The notes: a model not told the origin generated them from the sequence alone. DNA of 37,014 nucleotides from a virus (IMGVR_UViG_3300018080_008431:1-37014), one strand, 5' to 3'. Positions 15,230 to 23,616 are shown, numbered from the stretch's first letter. Numbers and translations are program-made.

Positions 15230-16595
15230 CTATTGCTCCAACGGGAGTTGAAGTTGACGGTACATAAAATACATCGCCACCTTCGTAAGGGTCTAACCCT
15301 AATTCCCTTCGAGCCTCATTAGGAGTTAATACCCCGCTCTTAACATATCTATCTAAAATTTCTGCTTGCTGTTTCTCATCATTGATATTGATATCTTCAA
15401 AGCTGAAAGTCCATCCTGTAATCTCTAAACCTCTCTTGATGATTAACTCATTGATAACCCAAGCAAAATCAGCCTGTCTGGGATTGATTACTGAATCAAG
15501 ATATATCCTGTCTGACTCTGAAGCAACATTACCGCCTAACTGGCCTTGCTCAACAATACCTACACGATAAGGCGGTACCTTATGAGCAGCCAAGACAGAC
15601 TCTCGATTCATTTTCTTATATACCTTGAAACTGGCCTCTTTAGTATCTACATTTAACTTTTCAAACTTTAGTGTGGCGTTCTTAGGCGAGGATAGTACCA
15701 GAGTCTTATGGTTACTATTCTTTAGGGTTACTTCAAAATACCTTTCTATTTCTTCGATGACATCATTATTCAAAGTAGCACCTTCAACAATAATAGCATA
15801 AGCAGGTACTCCAAAGTTGGTGAAGAAGTCTATATTGTATTCTGTTTCCTTCATATCACCGAACATATTGTAAAGTGAGGGCAACCACTCAGGCAAGCCA
15901 TAAACAGCTGACATCCAAGTATATTTGTTTATGACGATTACTTCATTAGCAGCTTTGTCTGGGTCAACACGCTTTACAAAGTTACCGGTCTCACGATTAA
16001 GTATCTGCTCCTCTCCAAACTTCTTAAAATAAACATACTTATCGCCTACCTTTTGAAGAAGCTTCTTCTTATCCTTATGCCACCGCATAGTTGTAGCATT
16101 GATATGAAATAATGCAGAAACAAGCCCATCAGGCCCTCTGGCAACCTCAATATAGCCATTACCGCATCCTTCATAATCAAGAAATACTTTGTGAAGCACC
16201 ATCAAAAGACTTTCATCTGGATTAACGAGGTTGAAGAATTCTATTAACCTATCATAATTTGTATCATCAGTAGCTTGTGTTTCTTCATTTTCTTCTGCTA
16301 AGTCCTCATCCATTTCCAGATTATACCCGATACCGACAGAATCTTGAGCTTTAACACGAACACAAGAATTATGAATTACATTTGCGTTCATCCAAGCCAT
16401 CAACTTTGTCAAATCGTAAGGAGGCTCGATTATGCTTGGTCGCCAAGCATCACCCGCCGTTGATACGCTTTTTGATTGAAGCGATGTTTCGTATGATTTA
16501 AGAGTTTCAGCAGTAACTACTTTACCTCTATCAGTAACAACTGCTTGAATCCCTTTTTCTGCACCCACTATTCTGCTAATCTTTTTTCTACTCAT
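15141..16595 (-). CDS. Portal protein
   Basis: This 484-residue protein would form the dodecameric portal at the packaging vertex. Typical stretches are LMAWMNANVIHNSCVRVKAQD near residue 70, VGIGYNLEMDE, YIEVARGPDGLVSALFHINA, NIDFFTNFGVPAYAIIVEGA, KNATLKFEKLN, and the wing and stem-crown part VNPRQADFAWVIN-like followed by ILDRYVKSGVLTPNEARRELGLDP. The latter is shared with PBSX-type phage portals. The C-terminal tail is a Pro/Glu run (EEEPEPEPQPSDNPED). It lies between the large terminase and the MuF protein, in the canonical order. An RBS GAGG precedes the ATG. Confidence 0.85.
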   Translation of the reverse strand: MSRKKISRIVGAEKGIQAVVTDRGKVVTAETLKSYETSLQSKSVSTAGDAWRPSIIEPPYDLTKLMAWMNANVIHNSCVRVKAQDSVGIGYNLEMDEDLAEENEETQATDDTNYDRLIEFFNLVNPDESLLMVLHKVFLDYEGCGNGYIEVARGPDGLVSALFHINATTMRWHKDKKKLLQKVGDKYVYFKKFGEEQILNRETGNFVKRVDPDKAANEVIVINKYTWMSAVYGLPEWLPSLYNMFGDMKETEYNIDFFTNFGVPAYAIIVEGATLNNDVIEEIERYFEVTLKNSNHKTLVLSSPKNATLKFEKLNVDTKEASFKVYKKMNRESVLAAHKVPPYRVGIVEQGQLGGNVASESDRIYLDSVINPRQADFAWVINELIIKRGLEITGWTFSFEDININDEKQQAEILDRYVKSGVLTPNEARRELGLDPYEGGDVFYVPSTSTPVGAIDEKDRYIDESKEEEPEPEPQPSDNPEDAE

Positions 16596-16613
16596 ATCGC
16601 ACCTCGTATTATA

Positions 16614-18389
16614 TTATACTACCATTGCCCTTAACTGACCACTATATTCTTGATTCTCTATTATGTTATGAACAACTCCACAAACAGCATCGCAAACATC
16701 CTTCGAGCCTTTCGGTGGATGGTCAACCTTCTTACCTTCTATCTCCTCTAACCGCATAGCTTCCTGAACATACACTTCCGATGCAGTTGGATTATCTGGG
16801 TCATTAACATTTTTTACATAATAGTAATCTATCCTCTTTTCATTAACAGCTGCCTTCCAGTTATTGTAAGGCAACATCGTTCTATCTACTGATAAATACT
16901 CTGCATTATATCCTTTCTTCTGAAGTAACTGCATAGAATCCGTACTCTGAAAGCCATCGAAGGTTATTAGATTTATTTTAAATCCTCTCTGGGTAAGTGC
17001 GTAAATATACTCCCTTACCTTTGCTATCTGGACTGGTGCTTCCTTACTGCCCTGCATACGGAGCATAAGGTCTATGAATACGATAGCACTTCCTTCTTCG
17101 GTGTAACCTGCATTATGGCCCATTGCGAACCCGCAGGCATCACCCGAGATAGCAAGGTCAATATGTATCGAGTGAAAAGCATCCCTATCTATCGGTCTGA
17201 ACCAATCCTTAAACCTTCCCATACTATCTACTGGTTCTTCTTTCCGTAGCTGATTATGACTCTCAAGCATTATTCGAGGATTTTCCAAGAAAGCTTGTAT
17301 TGTTCCTGATGGATGTGCGCCAAAATCTCTAAACGCTTTCGTGACATTAGCTCTAAAGGCCTTCCACAAGAAAGGCACTCGAGGTATTTTGACTATCTCT
17401 GTCATATCGGCAGGAGGCCCGTCAAGTATTTTCCTCTCTACTCTATCAACATAAAAAAACTCACCCGACCAGTCTGAATACTTAGCATCCCAAAGTGTTC
17501 TTCGTCTTGAATATACTCTTGAATCAGGCTCATCGCCTTCGTGTAGCTTCTTTTCAAGAAAATCATTTTCATATAAAGGTGAACCTGCAAGGATAAGTGC
17601 GCCCTTTTCCTCAAACCTTGAACCTAATCGTCTTTGGAGTGCGTGATAAATATCTTCTGCTTGGTCTGAGTTATCTGTGGTACGGTACGAGCCTGCCTCA
17701 TCCATAATACCGACAACGATATTATATCCGACAGCAGTTCGCCAAGAAGATGAGCCGGGGATTATAAAGGTATTATTTTTAAATCTTAATTCAGATAAAC
17801 AATTAGGGTCAGGTACTCTCGCATCAGGCCTATCCCAAGGCCGTTCTTGAAACCATTGACAAGAGTTAATCTTCGACATTATTTCTGAAAAGATAACTTT
17901 CTTTGCGTTCTTTTCAGAAATAGACATATTCATTATGGCTATTTTTGAAGATTTATCTACACCGAAATATTCTTGAGGACACCTTAAACAAAGTAAAAGG
18001 TGCTGAAAGTATGTGGCTATTATTGAAGTCTTAAAAGATTTTCCTGAACCGATACCCTCGCAGAAAGCAGCCTCATCGTAAAATCTATCCCAAGGATTAT
18101 CGTCTTTAGTCTTAAAAAAATTAACGATATCCTCCATTACCGAAGCCCTGATGACTTTCGATAAATTAAGATACCGTTCACCCGTTATCCACTCTTTAAT
18201 ACCAACTGGAGCCCAACGCCAAACATCAGAATTAAGGCCCATACCTTCAAGGAGAGCAATGTTAAATCTCTCATCAGCAACCGTATCTTCAAATGTAACC
18301 TCATCCGAAGCCTTAACATCACCATCTTCAGGTATTTTATCTGGCTTTAATTCTTCTTCAACCTGCTCAATTAAGTTCTTTTCGTTCAT
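16614..18389 (-). CDS. Terminase large subunit
   Basis: This 591-residue packaging motor and nuclease has Walker A GIGSGKS at 112-118, Walker B VVGIMDE at 226-231, and the coupling segment ALILAGSPLYEND at 264-276. The nuclease domain shows HIDLAISGDACG with D411, ITFDGFQST with D478, and GSKDVCDAV with D564/D567, an RNase H-like acidic set. All key residues are present, so the gene looks intact. It starts 23 bases inside the small-subunit gene and is followed by the portal. Which packaging mechanism it uses (cos, pac or headful) cannot be told. Confidence 0.9.
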   Translation of the reverse strand: MNEKNLIEQVEEELKPDKIPEDGDVKASDEVTFEDTVADERFNIALLEGMGLNSDVWRWAPVGIKEWITGERYLNLSKVIRASVMEDIVNFFKTKDDNPWDRFYDEAAFCEGIGSGKSFKTSIIATYFQHLLLCLRCPQEYFGVDKSSKIAIMNMSISEKNAKKVIFSEIMSKINSCQWFQERPWDRPDARVPDPNCLSELRFKNNTFIIPGSSSWRTAVGYNIVVGIMDEAGSYRTTDNSDQAEDIYHALQRRLGSRFEEKGALILAGSPLYENDFLEKKLHEGDEPDSRVYSRRRTLWDAKYSDWSGEFFYVDRVERKILDGPPADMTEIVKIPRVPFLWKAFRANVTKAFRDFGAHPSGTIQAFLENPRIMLESHNQLRKEEPVDSMGRFKDWFRPIDRDAFHSIHIDLAISGDACGFAMGHNAGYTEEGSAIVFIDLMLRMQGSKEAPVQIAKVREYIYALTQRGFKINLITFDGFQSTDSMQLLQKKGYNAEYLSVDRTMLPYNNWKAAVNEKRIDYYYVKNVNDPDNPTASEVYVQEAMRLEEIEGKKVDHPPKGSKDVCDAVCGVVHNIIENQEYSGQLRAMVV

Positions 18390-19161
18390 AAGCTTTAACA
18401 GCCATCATCTTAGCTAACTTTCCAAATACCCGCTTACGAACTCCCATATCCGTTACTTCCTGCTTAACTACTGCTACCATATTAACCATAGTTTGCCGTA
18501 ACTCTGTTATCTGGACTTCAACATCCACCCCACCTGACAAGATAACCTTAACGGCCTCATCACCCGTCAAGCCGAATTTATCCCAGACTTGCAGAGTCCT
18601 TGATACTTTATCATCTAACAATTTCAAACACATCATTTGTCTATCGTGTATTGATAGTACCACTTTAGCGGCCTCAACAGTACTACTCGGTATGGCGATA
18701 TTCGTATTAGGATTAGCTTTTATCTGGTCCTCTAACCTTCTTACTATTGTCCTGAAAGTATTACCATCAGCTTCAAGCTTATGGTACTTATCCCAAAGAA
18801 TTCTCGTCTGATGTTCTATCTGGATGAGTAAATCTACCATATGACCGAGAACCTTTTTATTTGCTTTCAAATCCTTTTTGATTTGAACAAGTAGCTTCTG
18901 GCGTGCTTCATTTATATCTTGGTAGATAGTTTTCTTTGCCAAGCCTAATTGGTCAGCTATTTCGCTGACACTCATCTTAACAGAAAAGTAGTACCGGGCA
19001 ACCCGAGTTACCCGTGCTTCTTTCTTATCACTTACCATTTCCATCATATAAACAAGCTCACCCTTTGTTAAGTCAAAAGGTACTGTTATATGAATTTCTG
19101 GCTCAACCTGAATAGGTATATGTATATTCCACCTATCAATTTTAACATCTATCTGCTTCAT
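18367..19161 (-). CDS. Putative terminase small subunit with helix-turn-helix
   Basis: This 264-residue protein has a clear helix-turn-helix at about 64-90 (VSEIADQLGLAKKTIYQDIN, then EARQKL) followed by long helices (about 95-200) that could oligomerise. A DNA-binding protein of this form directly upstream of the large terminase is most likely the small subunit that recognises the packaging site. The first 40 residues are beta-like and unusual for the family. The alternative is a transcription regulator. It starts immediately after the Cys-rich gene, sharing base 19161. Confidence 0.65.
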   Translation of the reverse strand: MKQIDVKIDRWNIHIPIQVEPEIHITVPFDLTKGELVYMMEMVSDKKEARVTRVARYYFSVKMSVSEIADQLGLAKKTIYQDINEARQKLLVQIKKDLKANKKVLGHMVDLLIQIEHQTRILWDKYHKLEADGNTFRTIVRRLEDQIKANPNTNIAIPSSTVEAAKVVLSIHDRQMMCLKLLDDKVSRTLQVWDKFGLTGDEAVKVILSGGVDVEVQITELRQTMVNMVAVVKQEVTDMGVRKRVFGKLAKMMAVKAYERKELN

Positions 19162-19355
19162 TAACTCCTCGCTTCAAAGTCTTTACACCTTATCTGACAT
19201 TGAACGGCTTTCTTTCTATGATTACATATCAGAATAATAGATGCTATTCCCATTTCACCAAAAGGAATAGGAGCTAATTGTGTATGCTTACAATCTAAAT
19301 CACACAATTTTCCCGCTCCCTCTAATTCAAAATCTACACTTAAACAATGTTCCAT
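19161..19355 (-). CDS. Small Cys-rich protein, paralogue A
   Basis: This 64-residue protein has LCDLDCKHTQ, a middle hydrophobic segment ending LICNHRKKA, and QCQIRCKDFEARS. The CxxxCKH, C(N/K)xxKK and Cx(D)(F/Y)E pattern is repeated in the next gene upstream. A small zinc-ribbon-like metal site is likely. It begins at the last base of the preceding stop region (shared base 19355) and abuts the terminase genes. Its function is unknown. Confidence 0.6.
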   Translation of the reverse strand: MEHCLSVDFELEGAGKLCDLDCKHTQLAPIPFGEMGIASIILICNHRKKAVQCQIRCKDFEARS

Positions 19356-19543
19356 TAGTAATCCTTCTTTCTCGGCTCGTAATCATCACACTTAATATTT
19401 TTCAGTACTAATTTCTTTTTCAGCTTACAATGTAAAGCAACGATGGTATGACAATCACCTGTCATTTCTGCCTTAGTCGGCTTCGAGTGCTTACAATTTA
19501 AATTACAGTAATCACCCGTATATGGCGTTTCTTTGTTTATCAT
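19355..19543 (-). CDS. Small Cys-rich protein, paralogue B
   Basis: This 62-residue protein has YCNLNCKHSK, then GDCHTIVALHCKLKKK, then IKCDDYEPRKKDY. It lines up with the following gene over CNLNCKH/CDLDCKH, HCKLKKK/ICNHRKK and CDDYEPR/CKDFEAR, so the two arose by tandem duplication. Six cysteines suggest metal binding. The start overlaps the end of the 47-aa ORF. Confidence 0.6.
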   Translation of the reverse strand: MINKETPYTGDYCNLNCKHSKPTKAEMTGDCHTIVALHCKLKKKLVLKNIKCDDYEPRKKDY

Positions 19544-19655
19544 TATATTTACTTAAATTCTCCAATTCAATCTTGTTCAATCCACTTTGCCACTTAATAC
19601 AAAATAAATCCCATCCAAACTTTAATGCCGTAAAAAATAATTTAATATATCTCAT
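19512..19655 (-). CDS. Small hypothetical protein, 47 aa
   Basis: This 48-codon ORF, MRYIKLFFTALKFGWDLFCI..., overlaps the upstream stop as ATGA (19652-19655) and has GAGGAG eight bases before the ATG. The N-terminal 20 residues are amphipathic or membrane-seeking and the rest is polar. It fills an otherwise empty gap in the operon. Confidence 0.55.
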   Translation of the reverse strand: MRYIKLFFTALKFGWDLFCIKWQSGLNKIELENLSKYNDKQRNAIYG

Positions 19656-19912
19656 AATCCATACTCCTCTATATAACTTAATTTGTCATCAACTAATACC
19701 AGTATTTGTAAATGCTCTTTCCATCCATCACCCCAAAAGGCCTTAGCAAAATCAAAGTCAAACAACATAGCAATATAAAGGCCGCAATCAAGAAGATAAC
19801 TCATAATATATTGGTCAACATCCTCGTCAGCGTGAGAACACTCCCATCCATTATCGGTAGCTTTTTTAATAGCACACCTTAAAATCCTCTCCTGTCTTAG
19901 CCTGTCTAACAT
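19652..19912 (-). CDS. Hypothetical phage protein, 86 aa
   Basis: This 86-residue protein has MSYLLDCGLYIAMLFDFDFAKAFWGDGW and ends with HLQILVLVDDKLSYIEEYG. The segment F-x-F-AKAFWG followed by HLQ and a D-x-L-x-Y-(I/L)E end is one I associate with small conserved phage proteins of unknown role. Its position between the ParB-like gene and the Cys-rich pair fits an early or regulatory cluster. No enzyme motif is present. Confidence 0.6.
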   Translation of the reverse strand: MLDRLRQERILRCAIKKATDNGWECSHADEDVDQYIMSYLLDCGLYIAMLFDFDFAKAFWGDGWKEHLQILVLVDDKLSYIEEYGL

Positions 19913-19942
19913 CAGTTACCCTTTTTACCTTCTAAGTCCTTC

Positions 19943-20746
19943 TCACTCAGCAGGTTCTAAACCCACCTGTGCTGATTCACTCACCCCTGCATCTTCCTTC
20001 GGTGTTTCTTCCTCTGGCGGTGGTTCGTGAGCACCCATTATACCTAATACATCCTGAGCCATTAGCAATAGGCACTTTCCTCTTTCTTCGTCTATGTCTA
20101 CCTCGGGTGGAAGAAAAGCTTTCATCTTAGTCAAAGCACGGTCGATTACATCCCTATCCTCGGGATATATAGCAAAGCTTATGATAATAGGGTCTTTCAT
20201 TTTAGGGAACTTTTCGGGGTCACCCGCATCGCTGAAAGGCGGTATTTCTGGGTTCTCTAACTCTGGAAGCTCCTCAAAGGACATATAGCTTTCTATCCGA
20301 TTCCGTTTCATACCTGTTAAATCCTCTATATCCTCAATAAGCATACCATCTTCAAGGGCTAATCTCAATGCTTGGCCCATCTTGATAGCGTTTTCCTCAC
20401 CATGCTGAAAATTATAAGCAACAGTTGATACTATTGCCTCTTTTCTGGTTAGTCCTTCACCGCTTGGCCCTTTCATCATAGCACAGAGTATTTCCTTTTC
20501 ATCTGGGAATACTTCCATAAATGCCCTGAGTCTATGCTCGCCATCTACCAATACGTAAGGAGTATCTTGAGGGTCGCCTAATTCCTTATTAGTTACCCTT
20601 ATTTTTAAGGGGTCTGTGAATCCTACACTCCTGATATGATTCACTAAGCCTTTGTATTTATCCTTCGCCATTTCTTGCGGGTTATAATCATTTGGCGATA
20701 GGTCAACAATTTTGATTTTCTTTAAATCTGGTTCTGGTAATCCCAT
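19943..20746 (-). CDS. ParB-like (ParB/Srx fold) protein
   Basis: This 267-residue protein starts with IKIVDLSPNDYNPQEM, has the HIRSVGFTDPLKIRV segment and the family signature VLVDGEHRLRAF (65-76), then a helix-turn-helix-like region (about 137-157, IEDIEDLTGMKRNRIESYM). This is the ParB N-terminal domain, which in plasmid ParB binds CTP and in phage relatives may be a nuclease or DNA-binding regulator. The C-terminal third is acidic and Pro-rich. No ParA is seen. It lies close to the terminase genes, where ParB-like proteins are often found in phages. Confidence 0.8.
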   Translation of the reverse strand: MGLPEPDLKKIKIVDLSPNDYNPQEMAKDKYKGLVNHIRSVGFTDPLKIRVTNKELGDPQDTPYVLVDGEHRLRAFMEVFPDEKEILCAMMKGPSGEGLTRKEAIVSTVAYNFQHGEENAIKMGQALRLALEDGMLIEDIEDLTGMKRNRIESYMSFEELPELENPEIPPFSDAGDPEKFPKMKDPIIISFAIYPEDRDVIDRALTKMKAFLPPEVDIDEERGKCLLLMAQDVLGIMGAHEPPPEEETPKEDAGVSESAQVGLEPAE

Positions 20747-20758
20747 TATTCATCCTCC

Positions 20759-20893
20759 TTATTTCTCGGTTATCTTAATTACCGCTACTGGACACTTATT
20801 ATCCTTGTCATACTTTACTTTCGGCTTTACCTGTGCCCTGACACATCCTACTAAAGCTACAATTATCGCCCATATCAAAATAAACTTTCTCAT
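20759..20893 (-). CDS. Tiny lipoprotein, 44 aa
   Basis: This 45-codon ORF begins MRKFILIWAIIVALVGCVRAQ: a basic n-region, hydrophobic core and an LVGC lipobox with Cys17. After lipidation only about 28 residues would remain, of which one is Cys. AGGAGGG lies seven bases before the ATG. Its stop overlaps the RBS of the ParB gene. Size and form recall outer-membrane spanin subunits, but the context is not lysis. Confidence 0.6.
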   Translation of the reverse strand: MRKFILIWAIIVALVGCVRAQVKPKVKYDKDNKCPVAVIKITEK

Positions 20894-20903
20894 AATACCC
20901 TCC

Positions 20904-21047
20904 TTATGCCTTACTAAAGGTCATCCAGATTAAAGTACCAATGAGTATCATCTTGATTAAAATGTAGACCATATACAAGCAGGCAAGAGTCATCAAGACT
21001 TTAAATACTCTCCAACTCCACTTATTGTATCTATCCATACAATTCAT
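20904..21047 (-). CDS. Small membrane protein, 47 aa
   Basis: This 48-codon ORF, MNCMDRYNKWSWRVFKVLM..., has one long or two short hydrophobic segments (about 14-43). I chose ATG 21047 because GGGAG is five bases upstream. An in-frame ATG at 21038 is the alternative. Both starts lie within the inverted-repeat array, so expression is probably controlled there. It could be a holin-like or inhibitor peptide, with nothing to decide between them. Confidence 0.5.
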   Translation of the reverse strand: MNCMDRYNKWSWRVFKVLMTLACLYMVYILIKMILIGTLIWMTFSKA

Positions 21048-21094
21048 TGTATCTCCCTATACAATTTTTGTATGTTACCCTACAATTTATTGTA
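21024..21094 (-). promoter_or_regulatory. Array of inverted repeats ATTGTAT-N6-ATACAAT, operator candidate
   Basis: Two units are exact (21024-21043 and 21046-21065). A third is imperfect (21067-21086), and a half site ATTGTAT follows at 21089. Unit starts are 22, 21 and 22 bases apart, about two helical turns. Read at the junctions, TACAAT-TC-ATTGTA and TACAAT-TT-ATTGTA are also palindromes. The array covers the RBS and start of the 47-aa gene. A repressor site in DNA, or RNA hairpins holding the RBS in the loop, are both possible. Confidence 0.65.
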
Positions 21095-21114
21095 TTTTTA
21101 AATTTGTAAGGTAA

Positions 21115-21360
21115 CTAACAGCAACCACAGCCACAACTACGAATACCCTTACTGCTTTCTTTCCAAGAAGCAAAATCTTGACACCCCTCTGGAGTCATCT
21201 TTGATATCTCCTCTCTTTGAGGCCCTGTAAGGTCTGTTACTTCACAACAAACCTTCATCTTTAAATCAGAGTGTCCTTTAATATATCCTGCTCCGAACGC
21301 AAAATAGAATTCAACTATCATTGCTATGATGAAAACAATTACTATTATCGCTATTACCAT
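21115..21360 (-). CDS. Membrane-anchored Cys-rich protein, 81 aa
   Basis: This 81-residue protein has an N-terminal transmembrane helix (about 2-24, VIAIIVIVFIIAMIVEFYF) and then a polar domain with CC at about 38-39, one Cys near 60 and the final CGCGCC. The Cys pattern hints at metal or disulfide chemistry in the polar part. It starts at the last base of the upstream stop. Function unknown. With the tiny lipoprotein downstream it might form an inner/outer pair, but this is weak. Confidence 0.55.
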   Translation of the reverse strand: MVIAIIVIVFIIAMIVEFYFAFGAGYIKGHSDLKMKVCCEVTDLTGPQREEISKMTPEGCQDFASWKESSKGIRSCGCGCC

Positions 21361-21587
21361 TACTCAACCTCCAACGACTTTCTTACTTCGGACTCTATTG
21401 CTTTGGCTAACTTATTTGGTGCATAATCTCCTGATAATCTTACTATCTGTTTATTAGGATAGGGATGAGTAAATTCATAAGCTGTTAACGATACCTCTTT
21501 GATTATCTTTTCTATCTGTTCTACACTTAACAACCTCTTGGCGATTTCGGATTTGTAAAACTCTTTTAACAAATCTTCGCTTTCCAT
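21360..21587 (-). CDS. Hypothetical protein, 75 aa
   Basis: This is a 75-residue charged, helical protein with a central YEFTHPYPNKQIVRLSGDY. It shares its start base with the stop of the radical SAM gene and so is coupled to it. No family is recognised. It might be a partner of the radical SAM enzyme or simply a co-transcribed early gene. Confidence 0.5.
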   Translation of the reverse strand: MESEDLLKEFYKSEIAKRLLSVEQIEKIIKEVSLTAYEFTHPYPNKQIVRLSGDYAPNKLAKAIESEVRKSLEVE

Positions 21588-23539
21588 TACTCAACCTCCT
21601 GTACTACTCCCGTTAAATTCTCTTTACCGAAATAATCCTTTCTATTTCCACAAACACCTTTCTTTGCTACATCAGGCATATTCTTTATTATACCGCATTG
21701 ATGGCAATCGTGATTACATCCTGAAGTTTCCTCTGCCTTCCTTGCCTTCTCATATTCAGACCAGAAGTACTCTTTATCTGTTCCGATATCAATTATATCC
21801 CAAGGAAGTGGGTCATCATATTTTAATTCTCTTAGCGTATCATCAATATTATACCCGTGCTTCAACTGCATATAAGTCTTAACGCCAGTCCACAGCTTAG
21901 AATTTGACTCACCCCAATCCTGCTGTGAATATATGTTATATTTAATAATAGTCTTTATCATAGGAACGCAGAACCTACGGTCTGACCTATCGAGTAATGC
22001 TTCCAACTTACGGCCTGCCGGTGAACCTTTAACATTTCGCCATCCTTTTACCACATCCTTTTTCAGCTTCTCATCCCAAACTACATAAGAGCCATCATTG
22101 AATTTATCGTTATATATCCTCACAAAATCAGCCATCCAAGGACTCTCTTTATACTCGCACCATTGAAAGGGAGTATGAGGTTTTGGAATAAACGGATTAA
22201 CGGATAACTCAATAGAGGACATAGGCCTTATTTCTCGGCTTACCTTCCACATTTCATCCATTAGATTATGCAGGTCTATTACATCTTGCTGAGTCTCAAA
22301 CGGCAACCCAACCATACACATTACTTTCGTTCTGATAATGCCCTCTCGAATAGCCATTTTAAAAGCATCCCAGAACACCTTACTACCTAAATGCTTATTA
22401 ACTACCCTCCTCATCCGAGGATTAGCTGCTTCAAGAGCAAAACAAACTGAACGCTTACGCCTATGCTCATTCCAAGTCCTCTCGAATTGGTCTATCCGCT
22501 CTGAATACCCGTCATACTGAATACCCAAGCTGATAGCATAATCTCTGGCCTCATTGTATCTTGAATAGTCGGTAGGTGTCAGGCCCATCATCCTTACTGT
22601 ACCCATATCTTGACGAGATTTAATAGCATCTAACACGCCTTGAAAGTTTCGTTCTCTATATGGTTTATACCAATTAAAAGGCGCACAGAAGCGACAACCG
22701 TGAACACATCCCCTTGTTACCTCGACATCCTTTGTCAAATATAATCTGTTTCGGGCAACATTTTTATTATAATCGGTAATAGTATAATTATATTTAGGGT
22801 CAGAGATATCAACCTTCTGAAACTGAACCCTATCTGGCGCACCTTCCCAAAGTTTTTTCATCCCTGCATAGCGTTTAGTCTCGGGGTCAAAAATATTTTC
22901 ATAGAATCGGGGTACATAGCAGCCGGGGATTTGTGCTATCGCCTTGAGGATTTCTAATTTCTTCTTGCCCTCTTTCCTCATATCCCGAATTGTCCTGACG
23001 ATAGCGGGCGCACCATCCTCACCTTCACCGATAAACATTACATCAAAAATTGGTGCAAGTCCTTCTGGTGCAGTATTTAACACTCCTCCTGCGACAAGGA
23101 TAGGCCATCTTTCATCCTCTCTTTGTTCTGCGAGGAAGGGAATTTTAGCATACTTGAGTATCTGAACAGCATTACAGACATTGGGAGTAAAGAACATACT
23201 CAATCCGAGGACATCAAATTCTCGGAGCGGTATCTTTGTTCCATATCCGAATAACGGTATGTTATTACTTGTTAATGCTTTTCTTACGGCAGGTTCGGGT
23301 AAGTAGCAATAGTCAACGCAGATATCTTCGATATGAGTTAAGACATTATGGATAATATGAACACCCATCATGCCTGCTCCCGTAAAGTAGGGAACGCAAT
23401 GTACCAGAGCTACCTTAAAATCAGAGTCCTTACAGGGAGTATCAACATCGAACATCCCTTTAATAGCATCGTCAGTTCTATCACCTTGTAGTTTATGACC
23501 TTTAATTACATTTTTAAAAGCTCTTGCATCTATTCTCAA
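21587..23539 (-). CDS. B12-binding radical SAM enzyme, TIGR03960-like
   Basis: This 650-residue enzyme starts at a TTG with AGGGG five bases upstream. Residues 42-180 form a cobalamin-binding-like domain (KVALVHCVPYFTG, VLGLSMFFTPN, VAGGVLNTAPE, FIGEGE) without the DxHxxG motif. The radical SAM core (about 265-460) has C278, C282 and C285 in VTRGCVHGCRFC for a 4Fe-4S cluster. The C-terminus PLPWDIIDIGTDKEYF then C608, C612, C615 (CNHDCHQCGI) matches the end of the TIGR03960 family of unknown bacterial radical SAM proteins. The reaction is unknown. RNA, protein or nucleobase modification are all possible. Confidence 0.8.
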   Translation of the reverse strand: MRIDARAFKNVIKGHKLQGDRTDDAIKGMFDVDTPCKDSDFKVALVHCVPYFTGAGMMGVHIIHNVLTHIEDICVDYCYLPEPAVRKALTSNNIPLFGYGTKIPLREFDVLGLSMFFTPNVCNAVQILKYAKIPFLAEQREDERWPILVAGGVLNTAPEGLAPIFDVMFIGEGEDGAPAIVRTIRDMRKEGKKKLEILKAIAQIPGCYVPRFYENIFDPETKRYAGMKKLWEGAPDRVQFQKVDISDPKYNYTITDYNKNVARNRLYLTKDVEVTRGCVHGCRFCAPFNWYKPYRERNFQGVLDAIKSRQDMGTVRMMGLTPTDYSRYNEARDYAISLGIQYDGYSERIDQFERTWNEHRRKRSVCFALEAANPRMRRVVNKHLGSKVFWDAFKMAIREGIIRTKVMCMVGLPFETQQDVIDLHNLMDEMWKVSREIRPMSSIELSVNPFIPKPHTPFQWCEYKESPWMADFVRIYNDKFNDGSYVVWDEKLKKDVVKGWRNVKGSPAGRKLEALLDRSDRRFCVPMIKTIIKYNIYSQQDWGESNSKLWTGVKTYMQLKHGYNIDDTLRELKYDDPLPWDIIDIGTDKEYFWSEYEKARKAEETSGCNHDCHQCGIIKNMPDVAKKGVCGNRKDYFGKENLTGVVQEVE

Positions 23540-23582
23540 AACAACCCCTATTTAATTCGGGAGGCAGAACCCAAACAATTAC

Positions 23583-23611
23583 ACTATATCACAATATATT
23601 ATAACAATCAA
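23583..23611 (-). promoter_or_regulatory. Sigma-70-like promoter for the radical SAM gene
   Basis: On the minus strand TTGATT (23606-23611) and TATAGT (23583-23588) are exactly 17 bases apart, in the 77-base gap after the 145-aa gene. The predicted transcript start is near 23576, about 37 bases before the TTG start, which supports that start. Confidence 0.6.
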
Positions 23612-23616
23612 GAGAA

